Origin: UBA3064 sp023258775
GTDB taxonomy: Bacteria; Pseudomonadota; Gammaproteobacteria; Burkholderiales; Burkholderiaceae_E
Direction: 5' to 3'
NCBI GenBank assembly: GCA_044355655.1
Contig: JBIKXS010000072.1
Coordinates: 1-6,678 of the forward strand
DNA: 6,678 bases
The position numbers were made by a program, and so were the translations under genes. Below are positions 1-6,216 of the stretch, in pieces; the first letter of the stretch is position 1; each line of letters begins with the position of its first letter. Below the pieces are notes generated by a model. It saw only the letters and a list, made by a program, of their open reading frames with translations. It did no database searches and had not been told where the DNA came from.

Positions 1-1
1 C

Positions 2-277
2 TCACCGCTTGATTTAGAGCGCGACTTTTCGCTCATCGGGGGCGATATCTTTCACGGGAAAATGAGCCTTTCCCAGCTATGGGCTGCTCGACCTTTACTC
101 GGCTGGGGGGCTTATCGAATGCCGCTCACCGGGCTTTATCTTTGTGGCTCCGGTGCGCATCCTGGGGGTGGCGTCAGTGGTTTGCCGGGCCGAAATGCAG
201 CCCGGCAAATACTTGGTGATCGTCAGGCAATACCTTCTTTCTTGTCGCGCGCTTTCAACTTGAGACGCCAATCATGA
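2..277 (+). CDS. FAD-dependent oxidoreductase, phytoene desaturase/PYROXD2-like, C-terminal part (5' end outside window)
   Basis: An open frame runs from the left edge to TGA at 275-277, giving the last 91 residues of a larger protein. Two segments are diagnostic. GGDIFHG leads into a SLSQLWAARPLLG stretch, and then comes GLYLCGSGAHPGGGVSGLPG followed by NAA. This is the C-terminal FAD-binding signature of the phytoene desaturase/PYROXD2 group of flavin oxidoreductases, which has a Rossmann FAD domain at the N terminus (not visible here). Family members desaturate or oxidise isoprenoid-like or other hydrophobic substrates; the substrate here cannot be told. The conserved domain ends near the NAARQIL residues. 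The remaining tail of about 20 residues is basic and unconserved as far as I can judge, and is encoded antisense to the end of glcB. There is no frameshift in the visible part. The family call is firm; the precise function is unknown. Confidence 0.88.
   Translation, partial: SPLDLERDFSLIGGDIFHGKMSLSQLWAARPLLGWGAYRMPLTGLYLCGSGAHPGGGVSGLPGRNAARQILGDRQAIPSFLSRAFNLRRQS
181..209 (-). terminator. Perfect 10-bp inverted repeat, possible glcB terminator
   Basis: TTTGCCGGGC at 181-190 pairs exactly with GCCCGGCAAA at 200-209 around a 9-nt loop. It begins 13 nt after the glcB stop, where a terminator is expected. No T-run follows on either strand, so it is not a canonical intrinsic terminator; it could be a processing or stabilising 3' hairpin. 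On the plus strand the same bases encode part of the conserved GLPGRNAARQI stretch of the oxidoreductase, so the palindrome may partly reflect coding constraint. Confidence 0.4.
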
Positions 278-2448
278 AGCAAGGGTTCGGTATAGCCGCT
301 GGGTTGTTCTAATCCTTTAAACACAAGATCACAAGCAGCTTGATAGGCCATCGAGCGGTCAAATTGCTCGGCCATCGGGCGGTAAAAAGGGTCGCCTGCG
401 TTTTGCTGATCAACGACAGCCGCCATGCGTTCAAAGACCTGTATAACCTGTTCCTTGCTCACAATGCCGTGGCGTAGCCAGTTTGCAATATGCTGGCTCG
501 AGATCCGTAGGGTAGCCCGATCTTCCATCAAGCCAACGTTATGAATATCGGGCACTTTTGAGCAGCCAACACCTTGATCAATCCATCTCACCACGTAGCC
601 AAGAATGCCTTGTGCGTTATTTTCGATTTCCTCTTGCTTTTCTTGCGCTGACCACGAGGGGTCGGCACTGACTGGAATACTTAATAGGTCACGCAACATC
701 GCGTCGCGCTCTTTTCGCTCGTCAATGGCTTCCATCGACTGCTGAATCGCAGCAACATCGACTTGGTGATAATGAATCGCGTGCAAGGTCGCTGCCGTCG
801 GCGAGGGCACCCAGGCTGTGTTTGCACCAGCTTTAGGGTGGGCGATTTTTTGTTCGAGCATGGCTGCCATTAAATCGGGCATGGCCCACATACCTTTGCC
901 AATCTGTGCCTTGCCGCGAAGGCCGCATGAAAGACCTACAAGCACGTTGTTGCGCTCGTAGGCAGCAATCCAAGGCGTTGATTTCATCGCCGCCTTCCTC
1001 AGCATCGGGCCAGCATGCATGGCTGTATGCATTTCGTCACCCGTCCGATCCAGAAATCCGGTGTTGATAAAGGCAACCCGTGAGGCTCCGGCCGCAATAC
1101 ATGCCTTTAAATTGACACTTGTTCTGCGCTCCTCATCCATGATGCCGAGCTTGACGGTATGCTGCTCCAGCCCGAGTACGGCCTCCACGCGTGAAAAGAG
1201 CTCACATGCAAAAGCTGTTTCCTCGGGGCCATGCATTTTGGGTTTTACAATATAGACCGATCCTGTTCTTGTATTACGAATGCCGGAATTTTCCATCCTT
1301 TTTAAGTCATGCATCGCAATCGCGGTTGTAATCATGGCATCGAGAATACCTTCAGGAATTTCTTTCCCACCGCTATAAAGAATCGAGGGATTGCTCATTA
1401 AATGGCCAACATTTCTTAAAAACAAGAGCGAGCGACCATGCAAAATCTTCTCTGAACCATCGACGCCCTGGTAATGACGATCAGGATTGAGGGTGCGGGT
1501 GAAGCGTTTGCCAGCCTTGGTCATTTCTTCACTCAGGCTTCCCTGAACAATGCCAAGCCAATTGGCATAAGCCGCTACCTTATCCTCAGCATCAACAACC
1601 GCAACCGAGTCTTCTAAGTCTAGGATGGTTGAAACGGCCGCTTCAAGCACAATGTCCTGTACGCCTGCCGGGTCGCTCGACCCAATCGAAGCGTTACGAT
1701 CAATTTGCAGATCGATATGTAAGCCATGATGAATGAAAAGAATTGAATGAGGATGATCCGAGTCGCCCTGGTAGCCTATGCAATGTTCGGGATGTTCCAA
1801 GGCGGTATGGCTTTTATCGGCAAGTTCAACTTCGAGAGCGAGCTTGCCGTTGGCCCCTGGCTTTAAGCGGTATTGAACCACATCTTTGTGCGAACCCCTT
1901 TTTAGCGGTAGGCTGTCGTCAAGGAATTGCCGTGCGTAGGCAATCACTTTCGCTCCTCTGATAGGGTTATATGCACCAGCACGCTCCGCGCCATCAGCTT
2001 CGCTGATCGCATCGGTGCCGTAAAGCGCATCGTAGAGCGAACCCCAACGGGCATTGGCTGCATTCAGTGCATAACGCGCATTAAGAATCGGAACTACAAG
2101 TTGAGGCCCGGCTTGGTGGGCAATTTCGTGATCGATGTTGCTGGTTGCTACCTTGACCGATCCAGGGTCGGCGACCAAATAGCCAATGTTGCGTAGAAAG
2201 CTCTGGTAGGCTTCCATGTCCTTGATAGGGCCTGGATGCGCTTGATGCCACTTGTCTAGTTCAGCTTGCATGCGATCGCGTTCGGCCAGTAAGTGCAAAT
2301 TCTTAGGAGCTAGATCATGGACGATTTGATCGAATCCCTCCCAAAACGCTGCCTGCTCGACGCCAGTGCCAGGTAAGACCTGATTGTTGACGAAATCATA
2401 AAGATTGGTGGCAACCTCAAGGCGATGAATGCTGGTGCGCGCGGTCAT
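223..2448 (-). CDS. glcB: Malate synthase G
   Basis: This enzyme condenses glyoxylate with acetyl-CoA to give malate and CoA, in the glyoxylate bypass and glycolate use; it is a cytoplasmic monomer in known cases. The 741-residue product matches the G isoform (about 720-740 residues) rather than the shorter A isoform. By alignment from memory with E. coli and M. tuberculosis enzymes, the active site is complete: Arg345 in FLRNVGHLM, Mg ligands Glu439 (GIMDEERRT) and Asp467 (FLDRTGDE), and catalytic-base Asp643 (LMEDRATLRISSQ). Cys629 (GCSKVPDI) matches the conserved cysteine near the active site. The start at MTARTSIHRLEVAT is chosen because it matches family N termini and has a purine-rich GAGTGAG about 7 nt upstream. 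An in-frame extension of 30 codons upstream is open but is made of leader repeats. The gene follows the acyl-CoA dehydrogenase on the same strand after 176 bp, probably with its own promoter. Confidence 0.97.
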   Translation of the reverse strand: MTARTSIHRLEVATNLYDFVNNQVLPGTGVEQAAFWEGFDQIVHDLAPKNLHLLAERDRMQAELDKWHQAHPGPIKDMEAYQSFLRNIGYLVADPGSVKVATSNIDHEIAHQAGPQLVVPILNARYALNAANARWGSLYDALYGTDAISEADGAERAGAYNPIRGAKVIAYARQFLDDSLPLKRGSHKDVVQYRLKPGANGKLALEVELADKSHTALEHPEHCIGYQGDSDHPHSILFIHHGLHIDLQIDRNASIGSSDPAGVQDIVLEAAVSTILDLEDSVAVVDAEDKVAAYANWLGIVQGSLSEEMTKAGKRFTRTLNPDRHYQGVDGSEKILHGRSLLFLRNVGHLMSNPSILYSGGKEIPEGILDAMITTAIAMHDLKRMENSGIRNTRTGSVYIVKPKMHGPEETAFACELFSRVEAVLGLEQHTVKLGIMDEERRTSVNLKACIAAGASRVAFINTGFLDRTGDEMHTAMHAGPMLRKAAMKSTPWIAAYERNNVLVGLSCGLRGKAQIGKGMWAMPDLMAAMLEQKIAHPKAGANTAWVPSPTAATLHAIHYHQVDVAAIQQSMEAIDERKERDAMLRDLLSIPVSADPSWSAQEKQEEIENNAQGILGYVVRWIDQGVGCSKVPDIHNVGLMEDRATLRISSQHIANWLRHGIVSKEQVIQVFERMAAVVDQQNAGDPFYRPMAEQFDRSMAYQAACDLVFKGLEQPSGYTEPLLHDWRLKLKARDKKEGIA

Positions 2449-2470
2449 AATGAGCTCACTCTTTAGTGGG

Positions 2471-2541
2471 TTGGAAAAGCGCAAGCGCTCTGAAGGCTTG
2501 GAACTGTGCGAGCGCCAAGCGGGATTGGACACGCGCAAGCG
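2471..2541. repeat. Three related TTGGA...CAAGCG repeats with palindromes in the glcB leader
   Basis: TTGGAAAAGCGCAAGCG (2471-2487) and TTGGACACGCGCAAGCG (2525-2541) agree at 15 of 17 positions. A third copy at 2498-2521 starts TTGGAAC and ends GCGCCAAGCG, with about 7 extra bases between. The outer copies hold perfect inverted repeats: AGCGC-AA-GCGCT at 2478-2489 and ACACGC-GCAA-GCGTGT at 2529-2544. They lie 23-96 bp upstream of the glcB start, so they could be operator sites for a glyoxylate/glycolate-responsive regulator or hairpins in the 5' leader RNA. Function is inferred from position only. Confidence 0.6.
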
Positions 2542-2581
2542 TGTTGCAGACTCAGAGGCTCACAAACAACGGGGATGATAA

Positions 2582-2610
2582 ATTATGTTTAAGTGCTGAT
2601 TTCTTTAAAA
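2582..2610 (-). promoter_or_regulatory. Possible sigma-70-type promoter for glcB
   Basis: The 50 bp just past the acyl-CoA dehydrogenase stop are conspicuously AT-rich. On the minus strand CATAAT (2582-2587) could be a -10 box, with TTTTAA (2605-2610) a weak -35 box at 17-bp spacing. Transcription would then start near 2575 and give a leader of roughly 125 nt containing the repeats. The -35 match is poor, so this is a tentative call. Confidence 0.3.
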
Positions 2611-2624
2611 TTATGCTTAGATCT

Positions 2625-4517
2625 TTAACTAAAATAGCGGTAATCATGTTGGTACGCTGGATCAATGCTTAAGGGATCAGCGCCGAGAAGGCGATTGCGA
2701 ATGACTTGTGCTGCAGCCGTGCTGCGGAAGTCAGCAGTTACGCCCGCAGGCATTTGTGATGCTTCCCAAAGCATGAAAAGCGCTGTCGTGCTGTTGTAAA
2801 GCGCCGAGGCAGCCTTGCGGGCCAAGTCATCGCGCCCCTCAAAGGCCGCAGCCTCGACCAGGGCCCTCAACCCGGTTTGCGCACCCTCCCATTGGGCCAG
2901 ACTCGCTTGCAGTCCATCTTGACCTGACCGGCGCTTAATATCGTCGACTAGCCGATCGCAATGTGCATCAAGCGCTTCGAGACCTGCGTCACGTTTAATG
3001 GCACGCATAACGTCTAAGGCAACGATGTTGCTCGTGCCTTCCCAAATTGAGCCAAGATGGGCATCGCGCAATAAGCGGGCATCGGCCCACTCTTCGATGT
3101 AGCCACAGCCACCGCGCACCTCCATGGCATCGCCGCATACTTTGCGCGCATCGCGACAGGCACGAAACTTGATCAGGGGCGTGAGCAAGCGCGTAAGTCC
3201 ATAAGCAAGCCTGTAGGCAGCATCGGAAGCGTCGACGTCGCTCAAGTCACGATGATCGCCGCGCTTTGCGTGTTGGTGCCGTAAGTCGTCTGATAACTTG
3301 AGCGCTTGAGCAGCTTGAAACATCATGCTTAGGGCCTGCTCAGCAGGTAGCCTGATCTTCATCAGTTGTCGTTGCATGAGGGGCATCTCAGCGAGGGTTT
3401 TTCCAAAGGCTCGACGGTGTTGGGCGAAAAACCAAGCCTCTTGAGCCGCTCGACGCATCATCCCGGCCGCTCGCATGCCATTTGAGAGTCGCGAGTTATT
3501 GACCATATCGGCCATTTGCACAAAGCCTCTGCCCGCTTCGCCGATTAAAAAGGCCCTTGCGCCTTGCAGGCTGATCTCGCCGCTTGCCATGGAGCGCGAT
3601 CCAAGCTTGTCTTTTAGTCGGACGATACGATAGTGGTTAGGCTGCCCATCCGGTAGCAACTTCGGCATTAAAAAGAGCGATACAGCTTTGATACCGTCTT
3701 GCATCGGTCCGGTTCGCGCCAGAACCATGGCCAAATCTGCATCGGGGTTTGAGCAAAACCACTTTTCACCATATAAGCGCCAGTTTGGTTCTAAATCCTT
3801 ACCGCCGCGGCTTTGAGGCACGACGCCGTTATCGGTCAATCCCGCATCGCTAAGGTCAGGATAGGCAACGCTTGCGGTGTGGGCCACATCAGAACCTGCG
3901 CCCTGCTCGGTCATGAACATGGCCCCTTGGGCTAACGCATCAAGGTCAGTACTCGTAAGCGCTGGAAGATACCGATCCACGAGCTCGGGCGCACCGAAAC
4001 GCATTAATGTTCGAGTAAGCGAATCAGTCATCGAAAGTGGGCAGCAAAGCCCAAACTCGCTTTGAACAAATAAATATGACAATAGGTATTTCGCAATCGG
4101 GGGCCAAGACGCATCCGCTCCCATGATCCCTGCGCGATGATTCATCGCGGCCAGACCGAACTCGCCGAACGCGATTTTTTCCATGGCTTGATAAGCAGGG
4201 TGCTTGTCGATTCGTTGCTTGTTATGGCCATTGCGCTCACGATGGCTCAACACAGGTGGATGGTGGTCGGCATCATGCGCCAGTGAATCGAGAGGCCCGC
4301 CAGCAAGGGCGCCCATCTTTTGCATGGCAGGCCAAATCGCTGAGCAAAGCTTGGGCTCTACATAGATTCGCATCAAAGCTTGTAATTGATGATCGAGTTC
4401 AAATCGATTGATCAAGCCTTGCTCAGCGACTGGTTCAACATGCGGCAGGCCTTGAAGAGCAGAAAACTGCGTGTTATCGATTTCGGACCGTTGATGGCTT
4501 AAAGTGGGATGACTCAT
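2625..4517 (-). CDS. AidB-like acyl-CoA dehydrogenase
   Basis: This is a flavin (FAD) acyl-CoA dehydrogenase-fold protein of 630 residues, expected to make an alpha,beta-double bond in an acyl-CoA and pass electrons to ETF. It resembles E. coli AidB (541 residues) more than the roughly 380-residue fatty acyl-CoA dehydrogenases: an N-terminal segment ending near HPPVLSH and HPAYQ (85-110), LCCPLSMTDS (157-166), the flavin/substrate segment MFMTEQGAGSDV (200-211), WFCSNPDADL (253-262), LKDKLGSRSMASGE (301-314), and FGKTLAEMPLMQ (371-382). The catalytic base is kept as Glu493 in GSIWEGTSNI, followed by LDVMRAIKR. A polar, His/Asp-rich insert at about 408-430 and a long C-terminal tail explain much of the extra length. 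Start chosen at MSHPTLSHQR because AGAGG lies 8 nt upstream (4526-4530); an open extension of 31 codons runs into repeat DNA. It is divergent from the thiolase-fold/DUF35 pair, which suggests a shared acyl-CoA pathway. DNA-alkylation-response function as for AidB is not implied. Confidence 0.93.
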   Translation of the reverse strand: MSHPTLSHQRSEIDNTQFSALQGLPHVEPVAEQGLINRFELDHQLQALMRIYVEPKLCSAIWPAMQKMGALAGGPLDSLAHDADHHPPVLSHRERNGHNKQRIDKHPAYQAMEKIAFGEFGLAAMNHRAGIMGADASWPPIAKYLLSYLFVQSEFGLCCPLSMTDSLTRTLMRFGAPELVDRYLPALTSTDLDALAQGAMFMTEQGAGSDVAHTASVAYPDLSDAGLTDNGVVPQSRGGKDLEPNWRLYGEKWFCSNPDADLAMVLARTGPMQDGIKAVSLFLMPKLLPDGQPNHYRIVRLKDKLGSRSMASGEISLQGARAFLIGEAGRGFVQMADMVNNSRLSNGMRAAGMMRRAAQEAWFFAQHRRAFGKTLAEMPLMQRQLMKIRLPAEQALSMMFQAAQALKLSDDLRHQHAKRGDHRDLSDVDASDAAYRLAYGLTRLLTPLIKFRACRDARKVCGDAMEVRGGCGYIEEWADARLLRDAHLGSIWEGTSNIVALDVMRAIKRDAGLEALDAHCDRLVDDIKRRSGQDGLQASLAQWEGAQTGLRALVEAAAFEGRDDLARKAASALYNSTTALFMLWEASQMPAGVTADFRSTAAAQVIRNRLLGADPLSIDPAYQHDYRYFS

Positions 4518-4525
4518 ATTGACGA

Positions 4526-4530
4526 CCTCT
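4526..4530 (-). promoter_or_regulatory. Ribosome binding site deciding the acyl-CoA dehydrogenase start
   Basis: On the minus strand AGAGG is followed by 8 nt and then ATG at 4517-4515. This is a good Shine-Dalgarno match and favours the 630-residue product over the longer open frame that begins at 4610. Confidence 0.7.
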
Positions 4531-4574
4531 ATGCTGGCAAGCATGATGCAAAGGAAAGCCTGATTCTGCACTGT

Positions 4575-4640
4575 TTGCTGATAACCACCTGACCACTTGC
4601 TGATGCCCACCTGACCAGTTGCTGATGCCTTACCTGACTG
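4575..4640. repeat. Three tandem 22-bp units in the divergent intergenic region
   Basis: Units begin at 4575, 4597 and 4619, each starting TTGCTGAT and containing ACCTGAC. Units 1 and 2 differ at only 3 of 22 positions. Unit 3 matches unit 2 over TTGCTGATGCC and again over ACCTGAC, with a one-base shift; it covers the first codons of the thiolase-fold gene. The array lies between two divergent genes. It could be an operator array, a small tandem duplication of the gene start, or a leftover of a mobile-element end with multiple terminal repeats (IS21-family ends have such repeats). The sequence alone does not decide. Confidence 0.75.
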
Positions 4641-5758
4641 CTGCCGCTTGCACGCCCTTTGGTGACTTAAAGGGGCTGCATACGATTGATCTGATGGCCG
4701 AAGCGGCCGATGTGGCCTTATCGCAAGCGGGCATCGAGCCTGGGCAAATCGATGGCCTACTCTGTGGCTACGCGGTTAACCTGCCACATCTCATGTTAGC
4801 AAGCTTATTTGCAGAACGTTATGGTTTATCGCCTTCATATGCGCACGGTATGCAAATGGGCGGTGCAACGGGTGCAGGGATGCTCATGCTCGCGGGCGAT
4901 TTAATCAGGGCAGGGCGTTGTCAGCACGTGCTCGTCCTCGCGGGGGAAAACCGGCTCAGCGGTATGAGCCGAAACGCCGCAATCAGCGCCTTGGCCCAAG
5001 TGGGTGATCCCGTTTATGAACTGCCCCATGGAACAACGGTGCCATCGTACTATGCGCTTTTAGCCTCCAGGTACATGGCCGCAACTGGGCTTAGCGAGCC
5101 CGATCTTGCAGAGCTCGCTGTCTTGATGCGTGCTCATGCTATGAAGCATCCCAAAGCCCATTATCGGCAGGCCATAACCGTAGCAGATGTCTTACAATCA
5201 AGAACGATCGCATCGCCGCTGAAATTGCTCGACTGTTGTCCGATATCCGATGGTGCCGTTGCGCTGCTTGTGAGTGCGAAGCATCCCGGTCGACCGACCG
5301 CCCGATTGCGCGGTGCAGGGCAGGGGCATCGTCATCAACATTTGAGTGCAATGCGGGCTGCAGAAGATTTCGGTGCTCGTGAAAGTCTCGCGCGAGCACT
5401 TGAGCAAGCAGGCTGTGATCTAAGCGATATTGACTATCTTGGGATTTATGATTCATTTACCATAACATTAGCCATACTGCTTGAGGATCTGGGTCTTGTG
5501 CCTCGAGGGCAAAGTGCAAAGCTTGCAAGATCGGGCTACTTCGCAGCGGAGGGTGAGATGCCCTTAAATACCCACGGTGGCCTGCTTTCCTTCGGCCATT
5601 CAGGGGTTGCAGGTGGTATGGCCCATATCGCCGAGTGCTATCAGCAATTAAGTCAATCAGCTGGCGAGCGACAGATCGCAGCAAGGCAGCTCGCACTTGT
5701 CCATGCCGATGGCGGTGTGCTTTCAGCCCATGTCTCATTACTCATCGAAGCCTGTTAG
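4625..5758 (+). CDS. Thiolase-fold protein without catalytic cysteines (SCPx/Ltp type; possible retro-aldolase subunit)
   Basis: The 377 residues span the N- and C-terminal halves of the thiolase fold, of the SCP-x/lipid-transfer-protein subgroup. Recognisable segments are AEAADVALSQAGIEPGQID (25-43), VLVLAGENR (102-110), HGTTVPSYYALLASRYM (135-151), LLDCCPISDGAVALLV (201-216), YLGIYDSFTIT (271-281), NTHGGLLSFGHSGVAGG (315-331) and HADGGVLSAH (360-369). The nucleophilic Cys of true thiolases is replaced by Gly79 in MQMGGATG, and the C-terminal CxG cysteine is also absent, while His325 of the GH motif remains. A normal thiolysis mechanism is therefore unlikely. The following DUF35 gene suggests a two-subunit enzyme as in Ltp2-ChsH2, which performs retro-aldol cleavage of a beta-hydroxyacyl-CoA; Tyr275 or other tyrosines could be relevant. 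Start: ATG at 4625 fits family N termini; TTG at 4619 is also in frame. Neither has a clear Shine-Dalgarno sequence. Substrate unknown. Confidence 0.9.
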   Translation: MPYLTAAACTPFGDLKGLHTIDLMAEAADVALSQAGIEPGQIDGLLCGYAVNLPHLMLASLFAERYGLSPSYAHGMQMGGATGAGMLMLAGDLIRAGRCQHVLVLAGENRLSGMSRNAAISALAQVGDPVYELPHGTTVPSYYALLASRYMAATGLSEPDLAELAVLMRAHAMKHPKAHYRQAITVADVLQSRTIASPLKLLDCCPISDGAVALLVSAKHPGRPTARLRGAGQGHRHQHLSAMRAAEDFGARESLARALEQAGCDLSDIDYLGIYDSFTITLAILLEDLGLVPRGQSAKLARSGYFAAEGEMPLNTHGGLLSFGHSGVAGGMAHIAECYQQLSQSAGERQIAARQLALVHADGGVLSAHVSLLIEAC

Positions 5759-5768
5759 TTTGGATGCT

Positions 5769-6173
5769 ATGAAAGCGATATCAATACCGCGTTGCGCTAA
5801 GCCCTTCGTTGAGGGATTAAACGATGGCTTGATCCGCTATCAAATGTGTTCCAGATGTTCCGCCGTACAAAATCTTGCACGGTATCGATGCCTTGCATGT
5901 GGCGCAAAAGAGCTCGGCTGGAAGGCTAGTGTCGGACTTGGTATCGTCGAAGCAGCAACCGAAATCAGGAGGGCTTCAGACCCTGCCTTTCAAGCAATGA
6001 TCCCGTATGCGATTCTCTTGGTTCGCATGCAAGAAGGCTTTAGCCTTATGGCGATCGAGGACTCCGAAGCCATCAACCCGAAGCAAGTGATGCAGATCGG
6101 GGATTGCGTGAGACTTAGGGCCAGGCGCTGGGGCGATCACATGGGATTGGTCGCCTTCAGAGCCAGTCCCTAG
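5769..6173 (+). CDS. DUF35 zinc-ribbon/OB-fold protein, probable partner of the thiolase-fold protein
   Basis: This is a small protein of 134 residues, the usual DUF35 size. An N-terminal segment (KPFVEGLNDGLIRYQMC) leads into a rubredoxin-like zinc ribbon with Cys27-x2-Cys30-x10-Cys41-x2-Cys44. An OB-fold half follows, with GLGIVEAATEI, IPYAILLVRMQEGFSLMA and the IGDCVRLRARRW strand. DUF35 proteins bind acyl-CoA or form complexes with thiolase-fold enzymes (ChsH2 with Ltp2, BbsA with BbsB, PhlB with PhlAC). It begins 10 nt after the stop of the thiolase-fold gene, so the two are almost surely co-transcribed and translated in tandem. The start at 5769 is chosen because MKAISIPR fits family N termini; in-frame ATGs at 5730 and 5697 would overlap the upstream gene and add residues with no family match. 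The Shine-Dalgarno sequence is weak (TTGGA). It is likely cytoplasmic; no signal peptide or membrane segment is visible. Confidence 0.9.
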   Translation: MKAISIPRCAKPFVEGLNDGLIRYQMCSRCSAVQNLARYRCLACGAKELGWKASVGLGIVEAATEIRRASDPAFQAMIPYAILLVRMQEGFSLMAIEDSEAINPKQVMQIGDCVRLRARRWGDHMGLVAFRASP

Positions 6174-6185
6174 CAATTCAGTGCA

Positions 6186-6216
6186 CAGGCCAGGGCCACC
6201 GCGTTTGTCAGGCCTG
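6186..6216. terminator. Weak inverted repeat between convergent genes
   Basis: CAGGCC (6186-6191) can pair with GGCCTG (6211-6216) across a 19-nt loop. It lies in the 34-bp gap between two convergent stops and reaches the last codons of the SDR gene, so it could serve both transcripts. The long loop and missing T-run make this a low-confidence terminator. Confidence 0.2.

Noticed and set aside
1927..2196. Open frame on the plus strand inside glcB
   Set aside because: It is fully antisense to conserved malate synthase G codons and shows no domain or ribosome binding site.
2449..2538. A 30-residue N-terminal extension of malate synthase G
   Set aside because: The frame is open, but the residues come from the leader repeats, match no family N terminus, and the start at 2448 has its own purine-rich site.
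4531..4544. Inverted repeat ATGCT-GGCA-AGCAT upstream of the acyl-CoA dehydrogenase
   Set aside because: Arms of 5 bp are expected often by chance and no second copy was seen, so it is not listed as an operator.
4518..4610. A 31-residue N-terminal extension of the acyl-CoA dehydrogenase
   Set aside because: It runs through the tandem repeats and the good Shine-Dalgarno sequence of the downstream start, and has no family resemblance.
4575..4640. CRISPR array
   Set aside because: The units are directly adjacent with no spacers and there are no cas genes; this is a tandem repeat.
5457..5738. Open frame on the minus strand inside the thiolase-fold gene
   Set aside because: It is antisense to a well-supported gene, and its product is low-complexity Arg/His-rich with no recognisable domain.
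5697..5768. Longer DUF35 protein beginning inside the thiolase-fold gene
   Set aside because: The 24 extra residues are the shifted frame of the thiolase C terminus; family proteins begin near the ATG at 5769.
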